A DNA stretch of 10,000 bases, taken from positions 1-10,000 of the forward strand of contig JAIWNO010000070.1 of NCBI GenBank assembly GCA_020216785.1. Direction: 5' to 3'. The first letter of the stretch is position 1, and the number at the start of each line of letters is the position of its first letter. Origin of the DNA: Desulfomonile sp. (GTDB taxonomy: Bacteria; Desulfobacterota; Desulfomonilia; Desulfomonilales; Desulfomonilaceae). Below the pieces are notes generated by a model. It worked only from the letters and a program-made list of their open reading frames with translations. It was not told the DNA's origin and did not search any database. A program made the position numbers and the translations under genes. This document shows positions 7,201 to 10,000 of the stretch, piece by piece.

Positions 7201-8676
7201 GTGGTTGCATCATGCAGCCCTCGCACACACGAGCCGCTCTTTCGTGATGTATGCCGCGAGGCTGGTCTTAACCGGTACCTCTTTGAGATGGCGAACATCC
7301 GCGACCAGTGCTCCTGGGTGCATCAAACCGAACCCGCGGCCGCGACCGAGAAGTCGAAGGACCTCGTACGAATGGCGGTAGCACGCGCGGCCCTACTTGA
7401 ACCGATTCACGAGCATAGCTTCCCGGTGGTTCCCCGAGGAGTGGTTATCGGTGGCGGCGTTGCGGGCATGACTGCTGCCCTGTCCCTCGCGGACCAAGGT
7501 TTTGACACCGCGCTGGTGGAACGTAGCGCCCGACTTGGAGGTGTGGCACTGAGGATGCGGCGCACCCTGACGGGACTCAACGTGCCCGCGTTCGTGGCCC
7601 GTTTGGAAGAGCAGGTGCGCTCCAATCCGCGAATTACCGTGCTTGCCGAATCGGAGCCGATTGATCTTTTCGGTCATGTCGGTCGCTATACCGTCGGAGT
7701 CCGCAATTTATGCAACGGTCAAGTCACGCATATGGAAGCCGGGGCCATCGTGGTTGCGACCGGAGGGATCGAATACGAGCCCACCGAATATCTGCGGGGA
7801 GTATCGCCGCATGTATGGACGCAGACGGAACTCGACCGGCGGATACATGACGATCCGGCCGCACTATCAGGCATCAAGAGCGTAGTGATGATTCAGTGCG
7901 TAGGCTCTCGCGAGCCGGACAACCTGTACTGCAGCCGGGTCTGTTGCGGGACCGCAGTCAAGAACGCCTTGGCACTTAAGGCACTTAACCCAACAATGAG
8001 TATATACGTCTTATATCGTGATATACGAACGTACGGATTCAAAGAGCTCGCGTATCGTCGCGCTCGTGAAGCCGGCGCTACGTTCCTCCGGTACGAACGT
8101 GAACGCAAGCCTGTTGTGGAAACCGACGGAGCCGGCCTGCGTGTTGGGGTCTTCGACCGTATTATCCAACGCGATGTGGAAATCAAGGCCGATCTGGTTG
8201 TCTTGAGCGCCGCCATCCGGCCACACCCCGAAACGGAGACACTCGGCGCACTGCTGAAACTGCCTCGAAACGACGTGGGATTCTTCATGGAAGCGCATAT
8301 GAAGCTCAGGCCTCTGGACTTTGCCAGCGAAGGAATTTATCTCTGCGGGTTGGCTCACGGTCCTAAGTATCTTGGCGAGGCCATTGTCCAGGCGCGCGGA
8401 GCCGCGGCCCGAGCGGCTACCGTTCTCAGCAAGGATTTTCTTCACGTGTCCGGTGAAGTGTCAGTGGTGGACCCGGACCTCTGCGCGGCATGTCTTACCT
8501 GTGTTCGAGTCTGTCCGTTCCACGTGCCAACCATCGATCCTTCCACCAACCGGGCCTTCATCGAGGCCGCTTCGTGCCAGGGCTGCGGAATCTGCGCCAG
8601 CGTGTGTCCTCGTAAAGCAATCCGGTTGCAGCACCACACAGACGATCAAGTGCTGGCAAAAGTATCAACTCTATAA
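4246..8676 (+). CDS. hdrA: Giant HdrA fusion: HdrA with inserted GltD/NfnB-like NAD(P)H module, then a second HdrA
   Basis: This 1476-residue protein is a multi-flavin iron-sulfur electron hub; HdrA is normally about 650-1000 residues and bifurcates electrons at FAD. Order seen: HdrA FAD Rossmann fold (GGGIGG at 20-25; TFPTNDCSMC at 58-67); ferredoxin motif C116xxC119xxC122xxxC126P; GltD/NfnB-like module (about 160-610) with N-terminal cysteines 166, 170, 199, 205, 209, 213, 217, FAD motif GAGPGG at 259-264, NAD(P) motif GGGN at 390-393, YRRSREEMPA at 414-423 and a second FAD motif AAGD at 533-536; a six-cysteine cluster (624-640); rest of HdrA with QCVGSR (722-727) and YCSSVCC (735-741); second HdrA from about 922 with VCHCG (929-933), GGGVAG (1069-1074), QCVGSR (1217-1222), YCSRVCC (1228-1234); two C-terminal ferredoxin motifs (C1413-C1423, C1444-C1454). 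Three FAD sites are expected. YRRSR suggests NADP(H) preference, by analogy with GltD. The reading frame is continuous. Confidence 0.93.
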   Translation: MSTIDTPSSVGKTGAVLVVGGGIGGMQAALDLGNAGFKVYLAEEKPAIGGRMAQLDKTFPTNDCSMCTISPRLVEVDKHPNIRILTNTEVLDVTGEAGRFTVKLLRRPRYVDMEKCNACGDCFEVCPVEVPNEFEAGIGPRKAIYKLYPQAIPNKAAVQKAGTSPCQAACPSHVHVQGYLALTRKGKFREALALIRKDCPLPSVCGRVCVRFCESNCSRGAIDEAVAINDVKWFLSDLDAGDDLPEREPDRGRSVAVVGAGPGGLSCAYYLALRGYSVTVFEKQREPGGVLMYGIPEYRLPKSVLARDIDYIRRCGVEIKCSTALGRDFTLEDLRDRGFEAVFLAVGCWTGVRLGIPGEDTAGVVQGIDFLKASAQDRSIDLGTRAAVIGGGNVAIDAARTLLRLGVAEVTIVYRRSREEMPAYDEEIDAALEEGVSIRYLAAPAEIIVKNGRVSGLRCVAMELGPPDASGRRRPIPIPGSESVIDVDMVVPAIGQRAAPEFLNSLVDIKTAKGNTIIVDPLTYQTSVDWIFAAGDVATGPRTVIEAIAGGKEAAESIRRSLEGEDLRTGRDFSPTVASPSTNGIRPSPRLRKAALPPDERKRTFDETHRGFDKSSAQAEADRCLNCGICSECLECVRVCRAGAVRHDERPEEFTLDVGAVILVPGFDTFQAEIKGEYGYGRMANVVTSMEFERLLSASGPTGGEVRRPSDGRYPVKIAWIQCVGSRDVTCGREYCSSVCCMYATKEAIIAKEHDERIEPTIFFNDIRAFGKGFELYYETAATTHGVRYVRGIPSAIKEEQGTKDLILSFRGEDGRVTREKFDMAVLSVGLEPSASTKRLAERCRIKLNRFGFGDTAELTPNRTSRPGVFVAGVFEAPMDIPESVMGAASAAALSAELLGEVRNTLIESRAFMEERDIRGEEPRIGVFVCHCGSNIARIVDVHEVVQYAAQLPHVVHAENNLFTCSTDTTVAIAATVREKGINRLVVASCSPRTHEPLFRDVCREAGLNRYLFEMANIRDQCSWVHQTEPAAATEKSKDLVRMAVARAALLEPIHEHSFPVVPRGVVIGGGVAGMTAALSLADQGFDTALVERSARLGGVALRMRRTLTGLNVPAFVARLEEQVRSNPRITVLAESEPIDLFGHVGRYTVGVRNLCNGQVTHMEAGAIVVATGGIEYEPTEYLRGVSPHVWTQTELDRRIHDDPAALSGIKSVVMIQCVGSREPDNLYCSRVCCGTAVKNALALKALNPTMSIYVLYRDIRTYGFKELAYRRAREAGATFLRYERERKPVVETDGAGLRVGVFDRIIQRDVEIKADLVVLSAAIRPHPETETLGALLKLPRNDVGFFMEAHMKLRPLDFASEGIYLCGLAHGPKYLGEAIVQARGAAARAATVLSKDFLHVSGEVSVVDPDLCAACLTCVRVCPFHVPTIDPSTNRAFIEAASCQGCGICASVCPRKAIRLQHHTDDQVLAKVSTL

Positions 8677-8776
8677 CAAACAGTGGCCTTATGACCGGTA
8701 TTTCGAGACGTGTTTCGTATAATGCCGTTATCTAGGTGAATTCTGCGGGGATATGTGGTAGATTTCCTCTGTACAA

Positions 8777-8786
8777 TGTGATCACA
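8777..8786 (+). promoter_or_regulatory. Perfect 10-bp palindrome upstream of the ankyrin gene
   Basis: TGTGATCACA is a perfect inverted repeat that ends one base before the probable ribosome binding site GAAGG (8788-8792) of the ankyrin gene. It could be an operator half-pair, but CRP/FNR-type sites need a spacer between the half-sites and this has none. A 10-bp palindrome is not rare enough to be persuasive alone. A TATAAT hexamer at 8718-8723 lies upstream but has no properly spaced -35 box. In the rest of the 125-base gap (8677-8801) I see no gene or terminator. Confidence 0.2.
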
Positions 8787-8801
8787 CGAAGGCAGCCGGG
8801 C

Positions 8802-10000
8802 ATGGCGAATATCTTCCTAAAAGATAAGAGTAAGGCCCTTATCCAGGCCGCACAATCCGGGAACCGCGACCTTGTGGCCCAACTTCTCCAAAAAGGGGCG
8901 GACCCCAACACCCGAGATGGCGATGGCTCGACTCCGCTCCTCAAGGCAGTTGTCGCCGGATATCCGCGGATCGTGCACACTCTGCTTACAGGCAACGCCA
9001 AGCCCAATATTGCTGACGAAAAGGGCGTAACACCTCTCCTTGCTGCAGCAATCCGCGGACACGTGAACATCGGGCTTCTGCTCCTGGCAAAGGGAGCGGA
9101 CACCGAAGCAGCAGATCGCGAGGGTTATACGCCGCTCATGCGCGCAGCCCAGTACGGCCGTCTCGAATTCCTTCAGTTGCTTCTCCAGAGCATGGCGCGG
9201 ACCGAAGCGAGAAACAAGGATGGTCATACGCCGCTCACTGTTGCCATGCTCTCCGGTCAAATCCAGGCCATGACCCGACTCCTCGACAAGGGAGCCAAAG
9301 TCGACGCGACGGACAATGTGGGAAGGACACCGCTGCACCGGGCTGCGTTCAACGGACACGTAGGGATGGTGAATCTCCTACTAAAGCGCGGGGCCAACAT
9401 CGATGCCGGCGATGAAGGCGGCCGTACGGCCCTCATGAAGGCGGCTAGCCGAGGCCACCGCAACGTGATGGAAGTCCTTCTCGAACGCGGGGCCAATGTG
9501 GATGCTTGCGACAAAGCGGGCTGGACCGCTCTTATGGTAGCCGCGGATAAAGGTGACCCGCAGACGGTGCGCCTTCTCTTGGACAATGGAGCGGATGTCC
9601 ATCTTCGTGACGAAGCCGGCAGAACCGCACTCATGTGGGCTGCAAGAGCCGGTCGCATGGAGGTGGTCGATCTGCTGCTGGATCACGGGGCGGACATCAA
9701 TGCGGAGAGCAAGGCCGGCATGACCGCACTCGTATGGGCATCTCAAGAAGGGCACAACGAGCTTGTGGAACTGCTCTTGGAGCGCGGGGCCGATGTCACG
9801 GAGGATGCGGGAAAAACCATCGACGCTCTGATCGACGCTTCCGACGACAGCTATACGGAAACCCTTGAATTGACACTGGATAAGGGTGCGCTCGTCGAGA
9901 TCTTCGAGAAAGAGAACCGTTTCAATGTCATCAAAGCTGCATCAGAAGGCAGCATTGAAGAACTGAGGCTGCTGCTGGATACGGGTGCCAATGTAAACGA
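8802..10000 (+). CDS. Ankyrin-repeat protein, 3' end outside the window
   Basis: The frame from ATG 8802 stays open to the window edge (399 full codons). It is made almost wholly of 33-residue ankyrin repeats with the TPL/TAL...AA..GH...V..LL..GA motif. I count about twelve, the first at residue 11 (KALIQAAQSGNRDLVAQLL) and the last cut by the window end. Repeats 6-10 are closest to consensus (for example RTPLHRAAFNGHVGMVNLLL); 4, 5 and 11 are more divergent. There is no signal peptide or membrane segment in the visible part, so a cytoplasmic location is inferred. GAAGG 9 bases upstream supports the start. Ankyrin stacks are protein-binding scaffolds; nothing here shows the partner. Free-living anaerobes do carry such genes, so an effector role need not be assumed. 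A C-terminal functional domain could lie beyond the window. Confidence 0.93.
   Translation, partial: MANIFLKDKSKALIQAAQSGNRDLVAQLLQKGADPNTRDGDGSTPLLKAVVAGYPRIVHTLLTGNAKPNIADEKGVTPLLAAAIRGHVNIGLLLLAKGADTEAADREGYTPLMRAAQYGRLEFLQLLLQSMARTEARNKDGHTPLTVAMLSGQIQAMTRLLDKGAKVDATDNVGRTPLHRAAFNGHVGMVNLLLKRGANIDAGDEGGRTALMKAASRGHRNVMEVLLERGANVDACDKAGWTALMVAADKGDPQTVRLLLDNGADVHLRDEAGRTALMWAARAGRMEVVDLLLDHGADINAESKAGMTALVWASQEGHNELVELLLERGADVTEDAGKTIDALIDASDDSYTETLELTLDKGALVEIFEKENRFNVIKAASEGSIEELRLLLDTGANVN

Noticed and set aside
8718..8723. Perfect TATAAT hexamer between hdrA and the ankyrin gene.
   Set aside because: The best upstream -35 match (ATGACC at 8691-8696) is 21 bases away and there is no extended -10 TG, so a sigma-70 promoter is not convincing.
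22..8785. The 11-base string AATGTGATCAC occurs at 22-32 and again at 8775-8785, each shortly before a start codon.
   Set aside because: An 11-base match is expected by chance several times in 10 kb, and the first copy overlaps the last codon and stop of lptB, so a shared regulatory site is not supported.
9257..9755. Open frames on the minus strand inside the ankyrin gene.
   Set aside because: The periodic repeat structure on the + strand leaves periodic stop-free stretches on the opposite strand; these are by-products.

Overview
The window looks like the chromosome of an anaerobic bacterium, most probably a member of Desulfobacterota (the old Deltaproteobacteria; sulfate-reducing or syntrophic type). 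Two things point there: an lptB-rpoN-hpf-ptsN cluster, which is typical of proteobacteria, and directly after it a bacterial heterodisulfide-reductase-like operon of the kind found in sulfate reducers and syntrophs. The lineage is inferred from gene content and order and is not proven. All genes seen are on the + strand, packing is tight, and no RNA genes, insertion sequences or CRISPR arrays are visible.

Region 1 (1-2607) is a housekeeping and regulatory cluster. The first 28 bases encode the last residues of what appears to be LptB, the ATPase of the lipopolysaccharide exporter. It is followed by rpoN (sigma-54, complete), hpf (long-form hibernation promoting factor, complete) and ptsN (EIIA-Ntr, complete). 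A strong GC-rich hairpin lies between hpf and ptsN. The hprK/rapZ genes that often follow ptsN are absent.

Region 2 (2608-2832) is a 225-base gap without a convincing gene or terminator. It holds a degenerate sigma-54-like element and the ribosome binding site of the next operon.

Region 3 (2833-8676) is a compact hdrC-hdrB-hdrA operon (7-base gap, then an ATGA overlap). HdrC carries two [4Fe-4S] motifs, and HdrB carries two complete CCG motifs that in the family bind catalytic non-cubane clusters. The third gene encodes 1476 residues, far more than a normal HdrA. It reads as an HdrA-type flavoprotein with a complete GltD/NfnB-like NAD(P)H:FAD module inserted between its two ferredoxin motifs, followed by a second HdrA-type flavoprotein. 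The two HdrA halves lack complementary parts, so the chain looks like an asymmetric HdrA dimer on one polypeptide with its own pyridine-nucleotide entry site. The inferred job is flavin-based electron bifurcation or confurcation linking NAD(P)H, ferredoxin and a disulfide-type substrate at HdrB. No separate MvhD, FlxABCD or formate dehydrogenase subunit is visible.

Region 4 (8677-10000) is a 125-base gap with a short perfect palindrome, then the 5' part of a large ankyrin-repeat gene (at least twelve repeats) that runs off the window. Its function and any link to the hdr operon are unknown.
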